DNA of 64,000 nt from Rhizobium ruizarguesonis. GTDB lineage: Bacteria; Pseudomonadota; Alphaproteobacteria; Rhizobiales; Rhizobiaceae. Location of the stretch: contig NZ_PQIG01000088.1 in NCBI RefSeq assembly GCF_012349115.1, positions 1-64,000 of the forward strand. The letters are read 5' to 3'. Of this stretch, positions 8,071 through 16,387 are shown one piece after another. A program made the position numbers and the translations under genes. How positions within the stretch are numbered: the first letter of the stretch is position 1; each line of letters starts with the position of its first letter. The notes under the pieces are model-generated. The model saw nothing but the letters and a program-made list of their open reading frames with translations, did not search any database and was not told the origin of the DNA.

Positions 8071-8209
8071 CCCTCATTCCTGTGCTTGTCACAGGAATCC
8101 AGTGCGCCCAAGTCCTTGGGCGCGAAAGGCTTTTGCGATGTATGAATAACATCATTCACGGCGCGGACGCGCCGTGGCTGGATTCCTGTGACAGACACAG
8201 GAATGAGGG
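8071..8209. repeat. Long palindromic repeat between sqdB and sqdD
   Basis: Both ends carry the same nested palindrome: CCCTCATTCCTGTG..CACAGGAATCCAG on the left and its complement CTGGATTCCTGTG..CACAGGAATGAGGG on the right. A GCGCCCAAGTCCTTGGGCGCG hairpin and a GGCGCGGACGCGCC hairpin lie between. The right two thirds recur inside tilS at 17437-17549. It interrupts the sqd operon without disrupting a gene. Confidence 0.85.
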
Positions 8210-8245
8210 AGTTCCAGTTGAGCCTTCCAATGCGAACTCGCTCAC

Positions 8246-9466
8246 TCATGAAACCGACTTCAGCCGCTTGCCTTCCGGATCGTGATTGATCGTCGCGGCG
8301 ATGTCCTTGGTCCAGGCGGAGACGGCCGGAACGCGTGCGCGGTCGACGCGATAGGCGAATTTCTTCGCGACGTCGACGATTTCGCCGAGCAGGCCCGCTT
8401 CCAGCGTGATCGGGTCGAGGCCGAGATCGCGGAATTTTTCGTTCCGGACGATCAGCTCGTTTTCTGCGGCTTCCTTGCGCGGGTTGGGCAGCCAGGCAAT
8501 CTTGGCGCCGCTCATCCTGGCGATCATCTCGGCAAGGTCGCGCACCCGGTGGGTTTCCGTCATCTGGTTGAAGATCTCGACGCGGGCGCCGCGCGCCGGC
8601 GGATTTTTCAGCGCCAGCTCGATGCAGCGCACCGAATCCTGGATGTGGATGAAGGCGCGCGTCTGGCCGCCGGTGCCGTGCACCGTCAGCGGATAGCCGA
8701 TCGCCGCCTGGATGAGGAAGCGGTTCAGCACCGTGCCGTAATCGCCGTCATAGTCGAAACGGTTGATCAGCTGCGTGTGGCGGCGCGTCTGCTCGGTGTG
8801 CGTGCCCCAGACGATGCCCTGGTGCAGATCGGTGATCCTGAGACCATCATTCCTCGCGTAGAACTGGAAGAGAAGCTGATCCAGGCACTTGGTCATGTGA
8901 TAGATCGAGCCGGGATTGGAGGGGTAGAGGATCTCCTGGTTGACCATCTCGCCGCCTGCGGTTTCGATGCCGACCGGCAGATAACCTTCGGGGATCGCCG
9001 CGCCGACCGTCGAATAGCCGTAGACGCCCATGGTCCCGAGATGGATGAGATGGGTATCGAGATTGAGCTCCGTCAGCGCGTTCAGCAGGTTGTGCGTGGC
9101 GCTGACATTGTTGTTGACGGTGTAGTTCTTGTGGCGGTCGCTCTTCATCGAATAGGGCGCGGCCCGCTGTTCGGCGAAATGGATGACGGCATCCGGGCGA
9201 TGTTCGGAAAGCCAGTTCTTCAGGAGTTCGTAATCCTTGGCGAGATCGATCAGATTGAAGTGGATGCGGCGTCCGGTTTCGGCATGCCAGATGCGGGTTC
9301 GCTCCTGGATCGAATCCATTGGTGTCAGCGACTGTACGCCGAGTTCCGTGTCGATCCAGCGGCGCGAGAGATTGTCGAGGATATGGATGTCGTGCCCGGC
9401 ATCGGAGAGATGCAGCGATGTCGGCCAACCGATGAAACCGTCTCCGCCCATAACCGCAATCTTCAT
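8246..9466 (-). CDS. sqdB: UDP-sulfoquinovose synthase
   Basis: A 406-residue extended SDR enzyme of the SQD1/SqdB family, which builds UDP-sulfoquinovose from UDP-glucose and sulfite. Visible features are the NAD motif GGDGFIGWPTSLHLSDAG, the HFAEQRAAPYSMKS segment, the active-site region LGTMGVYGYS (about residue 143) and the catalytic pair IYHMTK (about residue 190). WHAETGRRIHFNLID is typical of the family. It heads the minus-strand sqdB-sqdD-sqdC operon for sulfolipid, a non-phosphorus membrane lipid. The start at 9466 is the only sensible ATG for the Rossmann motif. Confidence 0.95.
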   Translation of the reverse strand: MKIAVMGGDGFIGWPTSLHLSDAGHDIHILDNLSRRWIDTELGVQSLTPMDSIQERTRIWHAETGRRIHFNLIDLAKDYELLKNWLSEHRPDAVIHFAEQRAAPYSMKSDRHKNYTVNNNVSATHNLLNALTELNLDTHLIHLGTMGVYGYSTVGAAIPEGYLPVGIETAGGEMVNQEILYPSNPGSIYHMTKCLDQLLFQFYARNDGLRITDLHQGIVWGTHTEQTRRHTQLINRFDYDGDYGTVLNRFLIQAAIGYPLTVHGTGGQTRAFIHIQDSVRCIELALKNPPARGARVEIFNQMTETHRVRDLAEMIARMSGAKIAWLPNPRKEAAENELIVRNEKFRDLGLDPITLEAGLLGEIVDVAKKFAYRVDRARVPAVSAWTKDIAATINHDPEGKRLKSVS

Positions 9467-9585
9467 CGCATCGTCTCCTGATTGGTCGCTCGTTGTCGGG
9501 AATAGTTAGGAATTGTGACAGTTATTCAATGCTTGCCTGTCTGGAAGCGTTGCGCCAAAGAGGGCACCTCAGTTTGGAGAAAATT

Positions 9586-10041
9586 ATGACGGAACGCCCT
9601 TTTTCCATTTCGGGAGAGCTGATGGAGGCCGGACACCGCCTCGTCCAGCGGGTCTATTATGAAGATACGGACTTCTCAGGCCTGGTCTATCACGCCCGCT
9701 ACCTGCATTTCCTGGAGCGCGGCCGCACCGATTATCTGCGCTGCCTCGGCGTCGAGCAGCGCGAGCTCGTCAGCGCCGACGAGGAGGGCCTCGTCTTCGT
9801 CGTCCACCGCATGGAGATCGACTTCAAGAGCCCGGCGCGCATGGACGATGTGCTGACGATCCTGACACACACGGAAAAAGCCGGCGGCGCCAAGATGGTG
9901 CTCAACCAGCAAATCCGCTCGGGCGAGACACTGCTGATCGCCGCCAGGGTGATCATCGCCGTCATCAACGCCCGGGGGCGGCCGAGGCGGCTGCCGGAAA
10001 CACTGGCAGCGAAATTCCTGGAAGGCAGCACGCCACTATAG
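9586..10041 (+). CDS. ybgC: Tol-Pal-associated acyl-CoA thioesterase
   Basis: A 151-residue hotdog-fold thioesterase. QRVYYEDTDFSGLVYHARYL carries the family's catalytic Asp in YxDTDxxGxVYH. Family members hydrolyse acyl-CoA thioesters and are usually the first gene of the tol-pal cluster, as here. The ATG at 9586 follows TTTGGAGA. The longer frame from 9493 has no ribosome site. A 375-base gap separates it from tolQ, so tolQ probably has its own promoter. Confidence 0.92.
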   Translation: MTERPFSISGELMEAGHRLVQRVYYEDTDFSGLVYHARYLHFLERGRTDYLRCLGVEQRELVSADEEGLVFVVHRMEIDFKSPARMDDVLTILTHTEKAGGAKMVLNQQIRSGETLLIAARVIIAVINARGRPRRLPETLAAKFLEGSTPL

Positions 10042-10416
10042 TCCGAATTGCCGAAAAATCGGACCTTGTCAAAACTTGAACTTTATGTGAAGGAATTCCC
10101 GCGCCGCAGGATGAGCGCTCTTTCGGCAGCCGGACCTTGCTCCGGTCAAGTAATCCTTGGAACGAAATCTTCCAAATACAGGCTTACTGTCACAGTCCGG
10201 CACTAACGATCTATTAACCATAATAGTGTCTTACTGGGAAAGTCGGAGTTTGTGCGGTGCACGCCTTCCTTTGACCAAATTTGACGGCAAGAAGGCGGAA
10301 GATGAGCTTGGAAGTTTGACCAGGGCTTTGGGCGGCGGCCGCCGGACACTTCTTGCGAGATCAGTTTGTGCCGCCCGGTCCAGCACCGGGCGTTTGGATT
10401 CGGGGATTTTGGACCA
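10042..10416 (+). promoter_or_regulatory. ybgC-tolQ intergenic region with a CtrA-like box
   Basis: This 375-base region holds no gene I can support. TTAACCAT at 10214-10221 matches the short CtrA-type motif of alphaproteobacteria and sits about 200 bases before tolQ. The same octamer precedes pal at 14614. No clear terminator for ybgC is visible. A frame from 10157 is open but lacks a ribosome site and recognisable content. Confidence 0.4.
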
Positions 10417-11136
10417 ATGGAACAAGTAGGATTGGCAGCAGCAACGACGGACGTCAGCCTCTGGTCGCTTTTCATGCAGGCCGGCATCGTCGTCAAGCTC
10501 GTCATGCTCGGGCTCATCGCAGCCTCGGTGTGGACGTGGGCGATCGTCATCGACAAATACCTGGCCTATGGGCGCGCACGGCGCCAGTTCGATAAGTTCG
10601 AGCAGGTGTTCTGGTCGGGCCAGTCGCTGGAAGAACTCTACCGCTCGCTGTCGGAACGCAACAATACGGGGCTGGCGGCAATCTTCGTGGCCGCCATGCG
10701 CGAGTGGAAGAAATCCTTCGAACGCGGCGCTCGCTCGCCGATCGGCCTGCAGATGCGTATCGACCGTGCGATGGACGTGACGCTCGCCCGTGAAACCGAA
10801 TTTCTCGGCGCGCGGCTTGGATCGCTCGCGACCATCGGCTCGGCCGGTCCGTTCATCGGTCTGTTCGGCACGGTCGTCGGCATCATGACTTCGTTCCAGG
10901 CGATCGCCGGTTCGAAGTCGACCAACCTTGCGGTGGTTGCGCCCGGTATCGCCGAAGCGCTGCTTGCCACCGCGATCGGCCTCGTCGCCGCTATCCCGGC
11001 GGTTATCGCCTACAACAAGTTTTCTGCCGATGCCGGCAAGCTCTCGGGCCGCATGGAAGGTTTCGCGGATGAATTCTCCGCCATACTTTCGCGCCAGATC
11101 GACGAGAAACTGCAGCCGCGCGCTGCCGCTCAGTAA
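10417..11136 (+). CDS. tolQ: Tol-Pal system inner-membrane protein TolQ
   Basis: A 239-residue MotA/TolQ/ExbB-family protein. With TolR it forms the proton-driven motor that energises TolA during outer-membrane constriction. Three transmembrane segments are visible: about residues 20-40 (VKLVMLGLIAASVWTWAIV), about 140-165 (GSAGPFIGLFGTVVGIMTSF) and about 175-200 (GIAEALLATAIGLVAAIPA). The pore Thr and Gly residues lie in the last two. The start at 10417 (MEQVGLA) fits homologues. It is the first gene of tolQRA-tolA'-tolB. Confidence 0.95.
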   Translation: MEQVGLAAATTDVSLWSLFMQAGIVVKLVMLGLIAASVWTWAIVIDKYLAYGRARRQFDKFEQVFWSGQSLEELYRSLSERNNTGLAAIFVAAMREWKKSFERGARSPIGLQMRIDRAMDVTLARETEFLGARLGSLATIGSAGPFIGLFGTVVGIMTSFQAIAGSKSTNLAVVAPGIAEALLATAIGLVAAIPAVIAYNKFSADAGKLSGRMEGFADEFSAILSRQIDEKLQPRAAAQ

Positions 11137-11154
11137 CCAACGGAGTATTCTGAC

Positions 11155-11610
11155 ATGGGTATGGCTGTTGGAGGCAATGGCGGCGGGGGCGGCGGACGCC
11201 GCCGTCGCGGCGGTCGGAACAGGGCCGTGATCTCCGAAATCAACGTGACGCCGCTCGTCGACGTCATGCTGGTGCTTTTGATCATCTTCATGGTCGCGGC
11301 ACCGATGATGACCGTCGGTGTGCCGATCGACCTGCCGGAAACGCAGGCCAAGGCGCTGAATTCCGAGACGCAGCCGATCACCATTTCCGTCAAGAATGAC
11401 GGCGAGGTGTTCCTGCAGGAAACACCGATCCCGGCCGCGGAGATCGCCGCCAAGCTCGAGGCGATCGCCACCACCGGTTATAATGAACGTATCTTCGTGC
11501 GCGGCGACGCGACCGCGCCTTATGGCGTGATCGCCGACGTCATGGCCCGTATCCAGGGCGCAGGCTTCAAGAATATCGGCCTCGTGACGCAGCAGAAGAA
11601 GGACCAATAG
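11155..11610 (+). CDS. tolR: Tol-Pal system protein TolR
   Basis: A 151-residue ExbD/TolR protein with one N-terminal transmembrane helix. The basic Gly/Arg-rich cytoplasmic tail is followed by SEINVTPLVDVMLVLLIIFM, in which the Asp of LVDVMLVLL is the proton-carrying residue of the motor. The periplasmic domain follows. It is 18 bases after tolQ and 8 bases before tolA, so it is in the same operon. Confidence 0.95.
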   Translation: MGMAVGGNGGGGGGRRRRGGRNRAVISEINVTPLVDVMLVLLIIFMVAAPMMTVGVPIDLPETQAKALNSETQPITISVKNDGEVFLQETPIPAAEIAAKLEAIATTGYNERIFVRGDATAPYGVIADVMARIQGAGFKNIGLVTQQKKDQ

Positions 11611-11618
11611 CGCGCAAA

Positions 11619-12764
11619 ATGAAGGCCAGTGTCATCACATCTGCTGTTTTGCACGGCCTGGTGCTCACCTGGGCGATGGTGTCGCTCGGCGCCCCGGAAT
11701 CCTTCAAGGTAGAGGATTTCGAGGCGATGCCGGTCGATCTCGTGCCGGTGGAATCCATTACCCAGATGCAGCAAGGCGACAAGAAGGCTCCGAAGAAGGA
11801 GACTTCCGCACCGGTGCCGACGACGCGGCCGCCGATCGCGCAGCCCGCCGAAAATGCCGGCGACAACAATGTCGACCTGAAGACGCCTCCGGTGCCGAAC
11901 GCCAAGCCGAGCAATAGCGAAGCGGCCGCGGCGAATTCGAGCGAAAAGCCGATGCCGAAGATCGATCCTAAGCCGAATGACGTGAAGGAGATCGTCAAGG
12001 AGGAAACGGAAGTCGAGCAGCCGAAGCAGGTCGCTTCCATTCCGCCGCCGAAGCCGGTCGAGGTAACACCGCCGAAGCCGGAAGAAAAACCGCCGGAAGA
12101 GCAGGCCAAGCCTGAGGAGCCGCCGAAGCCGGATGCCGAGGCGCTGCCGGACAACGTGCCGACCCCTGTCGCCAAGCCGCAGGTAAAGCCGCCTGAGCCG
12201 CAGAAGCCCGCCGAAAAGCCGCCGGAAAAGACCCCGGACCAGCCCAAGGCTGCTGAGAAGCCGACGGACAAGAAGAAGGCCGATCAGAAGCAGGAAACGG
12301 CGAAATCCGCCTCGGCGATGAAGAGCGACTTCAACGCCGACGATATTGCCGTGCTGCTCAATAAGACTGATCCGTCTGCCGGTGGTGCGAAGCGCTCGAC
12401 GCAGGAGGCATCGCTGGGCGCGAAGAAGAGCAATGGCGGTTCCAAGCTCAGCCAAAGCGAACAAGATGCGCTACAGGGTTTGATCCAGGGTAACTGGCTT
12501 ATCACTCCGGGAATGGAAGGCCTTTCCGGCATGGTCATCACGGTGCATTTCAAGCTCGATAAAGATGGAAACATTATCGGCCAGCCTGACATCGAGTCTT
12601 CCGGCGGAAGCAGCACCGATTCAACGCGTCGTGCGCTGGAAAGTGGCGCTTACCGTGCCGTGATGAAATCTGCTCCCTCGTTCCGCACGACGCTTCCGAT
12701 GGACAAGTATGACGTGTGGAACGAGGTCGTCCTTAACTTTCATCCCAGCGATATGGGGATTTGA
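11619..12764 (+). CDS. tolA: Tol-Pal system protein TolA
   Basis: A 381-residue TolA. Residues about 4-24 (SVITSAVLHGLVLTWAMVSLG) are the membrane anchor. Residues about 60-235 are an extended Pro/Lys/Glu-rich, periplasm-spanning region (repeats such as PPKPEEKPPEE). Residues about 278-381 form the TonB/TolA C-terminal domain with HFKLDKDGNIIGQPDIESSGG and KYDVWNEVVLNF. It couples the TolQR motor to Pal/TolB. The TGA stop directly abuts the ATG of the next gene, a second protein with the same C-terminal domain. Confidence 0.93.
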   Translation: MKASVITSAVLHGLVLTWAMVSLGAPESFKVEDFEAMPVDLVPVESITQMQQGDKKAPKKETSAPVPTTRPPIAQPAENAGDNNVDLKTPPVPNAKPSNSEAAAANSSEKPMPKIDPKPNDVKEIVKEETEVEQPKQVASIPPPKPVEVTPPKPEEKPPEEQAKPEEPPKPDAEALPDNVPTPVAKPQVKPPEPQKPAEKPPEKTPDQPKAAEKPTDKKKADQKQETAKSASAMKSDFNADDIAVLLNKTDPSAGGAKRSTQEASLGAKKSNGGSKLSQSEQDALQGLIQGNWLITPGMEGLSGMVITVHFKLDKDGNIIGQPDIESSGGSSTDSTRRALESGAYRAVMKSAPSFRTTLPMDKYDVWNEVVLNFHPSDMGI

Positions 12765-13211
12765 ATGCCGAGGAATTCGATCCATTTCGCGAAATCTTTC
12801 GGGATATACGCGGTACTGACCGGGTTGATCCTTGGCCTCGCATTTCCTTCCGATGCAAATTCGGAGACGGCTGATCGCCGAAACAGCAATGCAAATTCGC
12901 CGGTTCTCACGGTGGCTGAAGCTAAGGCGGTGCGAAACGCGATCGAAAGTCGATTCTTCGTCGACAGTCGCCTGAAAGACATCGGCAGCGTGCGTTTGAC
13001 GATCCACATAAAGCTAGCCAGAGACGGGCAGATCGTCGGCAACCCTGATGTGCAGGTCACCGGTGGCAGTGAGCGTGCGCAGAAAAGTCTTAGCGATGTC
13101 GGCCTTCGCGCAGTTCGTCGCGCAGCTCCTTTTACGATGCTTCCGAAAGATAAATACGATGCCTGGAAGGAAGTCGTTTTGAACTTCGATACCAGCGCTC
13201 TTACCCAATAA
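12765..13211 (+). CDS. Exported TolA-C-terminal-like protein in the tol operon
   Basis: A 148-residue protein with an N-terminal hydrophobic segment (FGIYAVLTGLILGLAFPSDA), likely a signal peptide or anchor. Residues about 50-145 repeat the plan of the TolA C-terminal domain: IHIKLARDGQIVGNPDVQVTGG, then KYDAWKEVVLNF, as in TolA. It has no Pro-rich linker. The start codon follows the tolA stop with no gap, and tolB follows within about 20 bases. It is plausibly a partial duplication of tolA. Lower GC and more varied codons than its neighbours suggest faster divergence. Function is unknown. Confidence 0.8.
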   Translation: MPRNSIHFAKSFGIYAVLTGLILGLAFPSDANSETADRRNSNANSPVLTVAEAKAVRNAIESRFFVDSRLKDIGSVRLTIHIKLARDGQIVGNPDVQVTGGSERAQKSLSDVGLRAVRRAAPFTMLPKDKYDAWKEVVLNFDTSALTQ

Positions 13212-13233
13212 GATGCTGAAAGGCTTGTTTGAT

Positions 13234-14541
13234 ATGGTCAAGTGTTCCCTCATCCGCGCTCTGATGGTCATCGCAGGCCTGATTGGGGTCGCAGCCTTTA
13301 CGACGCCGGCGAACGCGCTGGTCACCCTCGATCTTCGAAAGGGCAATGTCCAGCCGATGCCGATTGCGGTGACTGACTTCCAGGGCGACATAGGCGCGCA
13401 GGTCTCGCAAGTCATCGCCGCCGACCTGCAGCGTTCCGGCCTGTTTGCCCCGATCAACAAGACGGCCTTTATTGAAAAGATCTCCAATCCTGATGCCGCG
13501 CCGCGGTTCGAGGACTGGAAGGTCATCAATGCACAGGCGCTGGTCACCGGCCGGGTTACCAAGGAAGCGGATGGCCGTCTTCGCGCCGAATTTCGGCTGT
13601 GGGACCCGTTCGCCGGGCAGCAGATGACCGGTCAGCAGTTTTATACGCAGCCGGAAAACTGGCGCCGCGTGGCGCACATCATTGCCGATGCGATCTACAA
13701 GCAGATCACCGGTGAGGAAGGTTATTTCGACACCCGTGTCGTCTTCGTCTCCGAATCCGGCACCAAGCAGCAGCGCAAGCGCCAGCTGGCGATCATGGAT
13801 CAGGACGGCTTTAACGTACGCATGCTGACCGATGGCAGCGATCTCGTGCTGACGCCGCGCTTCTCGCCGAGCCGGCAGGAAGTCACCTACATGTCCTTTG
13901 CCAACCAGCAGCCGCGGGTCTATCTGCTGCAGCTCGAAACCGGGCAGCGCGAGGTCGTCGGTAACTTCCCCGGCATGACCTTCTCGCCGCGCTTCTCGCC
14001 GGATGGGCAGAAGGTGATCATGAGCCTGCAGCAGGATGCCAATTCCAACATCTATACGATGGACCTGCGCTCGCGCACGACGACGCGGTTGACCTCGACG
14101 GCGGCGATCGACACGTCGCCCTCCTATTCGCCTGACGGCGCACGCGTCAGTTTCGAAAGCGACCGCGGCGGAAAGCCGCAGATCTACGTGATGAACGCCG
14201 ATGGCTCGGGCCAGACCCGTATTTCCTTCGGCGACGGCTCCTATTCGACGCCGGTCTGGTCGCCGCGCGGCGATCTCATCGCCTTCACCAAACAGGCCGG
14301 CGGCAAGTTCTCGATCGGTGTGATGAAGCCGGATGGTTCGGGCGAGCGCATCCTGACGACCGGCTTCCACAATGAGGGCCCGACCTGGGCGCCGAACGGC
14401 CGCGTCCTGATGTTCTTCCGCCAGGCGGCGGGGTCGGGCGGTCCGCAGCTCTATTCGATCGATCTGACCGGTTACAACGAACAGCTCGTGAAGACGCCGA
14501 CCTATGGCTCCGACCCGGCCTGGTCGCCGCTTATGGAGTAG
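13234..14541 (+). CDS. tolB: Tol-Pal system beta-propeller protein TolB
   Basis: A 435-residue periplasmic protein with a signal peptide (IRALMVIAGLIGVAAFTTPANA). The N-terminal domain (to about residue 165) is followed by a six-bladed propeller with repeated FSPDGxKV / WSPRGDLIAF / WAPNGRVLMF motifs. It binds Pal and is released by the TolA motor. I chose the ATG at 13234 because AAAGG lies about 10 bases upstream. An ATG at 13213, two bases after the preceding stop, adds seven residues and cannot be excluded. Confidence 0.95.
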   Translation: MVKCSLIRALMVIAGLIGVAAFTTPANALVTLDLRKGNVQPMPIAVTDFQGDIGAQVSQVIAADLQRSGLFAPINKTAFIEKISNPDAAPRFEDWKVINAQALVTGRVTKEADGRLRAEFRLWDPFAGQQMTGQQFYTQPENWRRVAHIIADAIYKQITGEEGYFDTRVVFVSESGTKQQRKRQLAIMDQDGFNVRMLTDGSDLVLTPRFSPSRQEVTYMSFANQQPRVYLLQLETGQREVVGNFPGMTFSPRFSPDGQKVIMSLQQDANSNIYTMDLRSRTTTRLTSTAAIDTSPSYSPDGARVSFESDRGGKPQIYVMNADGSGQTRISFGDGSYSTPVWSPRGDLIAFTKQAGGKFSIGVMKPDGSGERILTTGFHNEGPTWAPNGRVLMFFRQAAGSGGPQLYSIDLTGYNEQLVKTPTYGSDPAWSPLME

Positions 14542-14610
14542 GCGATGCGCTGCTGCCTTCTTGTCGCCCCAAAGTCATGGAACCGAGCGACCAAGGGACA
14601 AAGTAGCAAA

Positions 14611-14643
14611 TCGTTAACCATAATCTTTGAGGGGCGGTTAACC
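14611..14643 (+). promoter_or_regulatory. Two TTAACC boxes upstream of pal
   Basis: TTAACCAT (14614-14621) and TTAACC (14638-14643) lie 50-80 bases before pal. The first is identical to the octamer upstream of tolQ. It matches a CtrA half-site type motif, but binding is only inferred. Confidence 0.4.
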
Positions 14644-14693
14644 GAGTGCGGTTACTGTCCGGAAACCCTGATGAAATCGCAAGGAGACCGGCC

Positions 14694-15227
14694 ATGAGCC
14701 GAATTCATACCCCGGCAATGAGCCGCATGCAGAATTTCGCCCGCAACCCCGTCATGATCGCGCTTCTCGCCGGTCTCGCGCTCGCAAGCTGCGCCAAGAA
14801 GCCGCCGAACAGCGCCGGCGATCTCGGCCTCGGCACCGGTGCTGGCGGCGCTGCAACGCCGGGCTCGGCCCAGGACTTCACGGTCAATGTCGGCGACCGC
14901 ATCTTCTTTGACACCGACTCCTCGTCGATCCGCGCCGATGCCTCGCAGACGCTCGACCGTCAGGCCCAGTGGCTCGGCCGTTACCCGAATTACCAGATCA
15001 CCGTCGAAGGCCATGCCGACGAACGCGGCACGCGCGAATACAACCTCGCGCTCGGCGCCCGCCGTGCCGCTGCTGCCAAGGACTATCTCGCTTCGCGCGG
15101 CGTCCCGGCGCAGCGCCTGAAGACGATCTCCTACGGCAAGGAACGTCCGGTCGCCGTCTGCGACGATATTTCCTGCTGGTCGCAGAACCGCCGCGCGGTT
15201 ACCGTGCTTGGCGGCGCCGGCATGTAA
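14694..15227 (+). CDS. pal: Peptidoglycan-associated lipoprotein Pal
   Basis: A 177-residue outer-membrane lipoprotein. A signal peptide ends in the lipobox LALASC, with Cys at about residue 26. An OmpA-C-like peptidoglycan-binding domain fills residues about 65-170: RIFFDTDSSSI, VEGHADERGTREYNLALG, and RRAVTVL near the end. It anchors the outer membrane to the wall and is pulled on by TolA. The ATG at 14694 follows AAGGAGA. Frames from 14646 add no signal. It is separated from tolB by 152 bases and probably has its own promoter. Confidence 0.95.
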   Translation: MSRIHTPAMSRMQNFARNPVMIALLAGLALASCAKKPPNSAGDLGLGTGAGGAATPGSAQDFTVNVGDRIFFDTDSSSIRADASQTLDRQAQWLGRYPNYQITVEGHADERGTREYNLALGARRAAAAKDYLASRGVPAQRLKTISYGKERPVAVCDDISCWSQNRRAVTVLGGAGM

Positions 15228-15252
15228 TTGCCGAGCAACATTCGCTTTTTCG

Positions 15253-15287
15253 AAAGGCGGTCCCGCGTGGGGCCGCCTTTTCTTTTT
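15253..15287 (+). terminator. Terminator after pal
   Basis: AAAGGCGGTCCC, loop GCGT and GGGGCCGCCTTT (15253-15280) are followed by TCTTTTT. It would end or attenuate transcription before cpoB. Confidence 0.8.
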
Positions 15288-15389
15288 GACCACACTTTGG
15301 CCAGACTCCGTTGCTTTTTGAAAGCAATTGGAAAAATCTCCTGTTCGTGCCATCGAGGTGCGAAGAATCACTGGGACAGGACGATACAT

Positions 15390-16376
15390 ATGAAGAAACT
15401 TGTCGTGGCAGGCATGCTGTGCCTCGCGGCTGTGACCGGAAGCGAACGGGCGGCCTATTCCGCCTCGTTCTTCGGGCTACATCTCGGCGGCCGATCCGCG
15501 GAAAACCAGGCGGCGCCGCCTGTTGTCAAGGTGCAGAGCGGCGACGCGGAGGTCCGCGTGCAGCAGCTCGAAGAGCAGCTGCGGCAGTTGAACGGCCGGA
15601 TCGAGGAGATGAGCTTTCAGCTTCTGCAGATGCAGGAGACGATCCGCAAGCAGCAGGAAGACAATGAATTCCGCTTCCAGCAGCTCGAAAAGACGGGTGC
15701 CGGCGGTGCCGCCAAGGCACCTGTCAAGAAGAGCGAGACCGATGCCGCTCCAGCAGCCTCCGGCGGTGACGATATTGCCAAGGTGATCCAAGCACCGCAG
15801 GGAGCCGAAACGGCTCCCTCCACCAGCGTGCCGGAGAATAGCGGTCTCGGCCAACCACCGAAGGAGCTCGGCTCGATCGATTTCGATCAGAACGGCAATC
15901 CGATCGGCGGAAGCGTCGACGAAAATGCCACCATCGGTTCCGGTCCGATTCCCGCTGCCAACAGCAAAACGCCGCAGCAGACCGCCTCGCTCGGTAGCGA
16001 GGCCGACCAGTACAAGGCCGCTTATGGCCACGTGCTGTCCGGTGATTACAGCACGGCCGAACAGGAATTCACGCAGTACATCACCCACTACCCGAGCAGC
16101 GCGCGGGCGGCGGACGCCAATTTCTGGCTCGGCGAAGCACTCTATTCGCAGGGCAAGTACAATGAGGCGGCCAAGACCTTCCTCAATGCGCACCAGAAAT
16201 ACGGTACATCGGAAAAGGCGCCGGAAATGCTGCTGAAGCTCGGCATGTCGCTTGCCGCCCTCGACAATACCGAGACGGCCTGCGCGACGCTGCGCGAAGT
16301 CTCGAAGCGTTATCCGAAGGCCTCGCGCGCCGTCATAAGCAAGGTTGCGAGCGAACAGAAGCGCCTCGCCTGCTAA
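15390..16376 (+). CDS. cpoB: Tol-Pal system protein CpoB/YbgF
   Basis: A 328-residue periplasmic protein with a signal peptide (MKKLVVAGMLCLAAVTGSERAA). Residues about 55-95 form a trimeric coiled coil (VQQLEEQLRQLNGRIEEMSF). A low-complexity linker follows. Residues about 210-325 hold TPR repeats (YKAAYGHVLSGDYSTAEQEF, ANFWLGEALYSQGKYNEAAKTF). It coordinates peptidoglycan synthesis with Tol-driven constriction in other proteobacteria. The start at 15390 is the one that yields a signal peptide. It is followed after 11 bases by tilS. Confidence 0.92.
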   Translation: MKKLVVAGMLCLAAVTGSERAAYSASFFGLHLGGRSAENQAAPPVVKVQSGDAEVRVQQLEEQLRQLNGRIEEMSFQLLQMQETIRKQQEDNEFRFQQLEKTGAGGAAKAPVKKSETDAAPAASGGDDIAKVIQAPQGAETAPSTSVPENSGLGQPPKELGSIDFDQNGNPIGGSVDENATIGSGPIPAANSKTPQQTASLGSEADQYKAAYGHVLSGDYSTAEQEFTQYITHYPSSARAADANFWLGEALYSQGKYNEAAKTFLNAHQKYGTSEKAPEMLLKLGMSLAALDNTETACATLREVSKRYPKASRAVISKVASEQKRLAC

Positions 16377-16387
16377 GGGCTTCCGGA

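Noticed and set aside
10157..10429. 90-codon plus-strand frame before tolQ
   Set aside because: No ribosome site, no recognisable content, and it runs into the tolQ start in another frame.
10231..11607. 458-codon frame antisense to tolQ-tolR
   Set aside because: No domain or ribosome site. TolQ and TolR are unambiguous on the plus strand.
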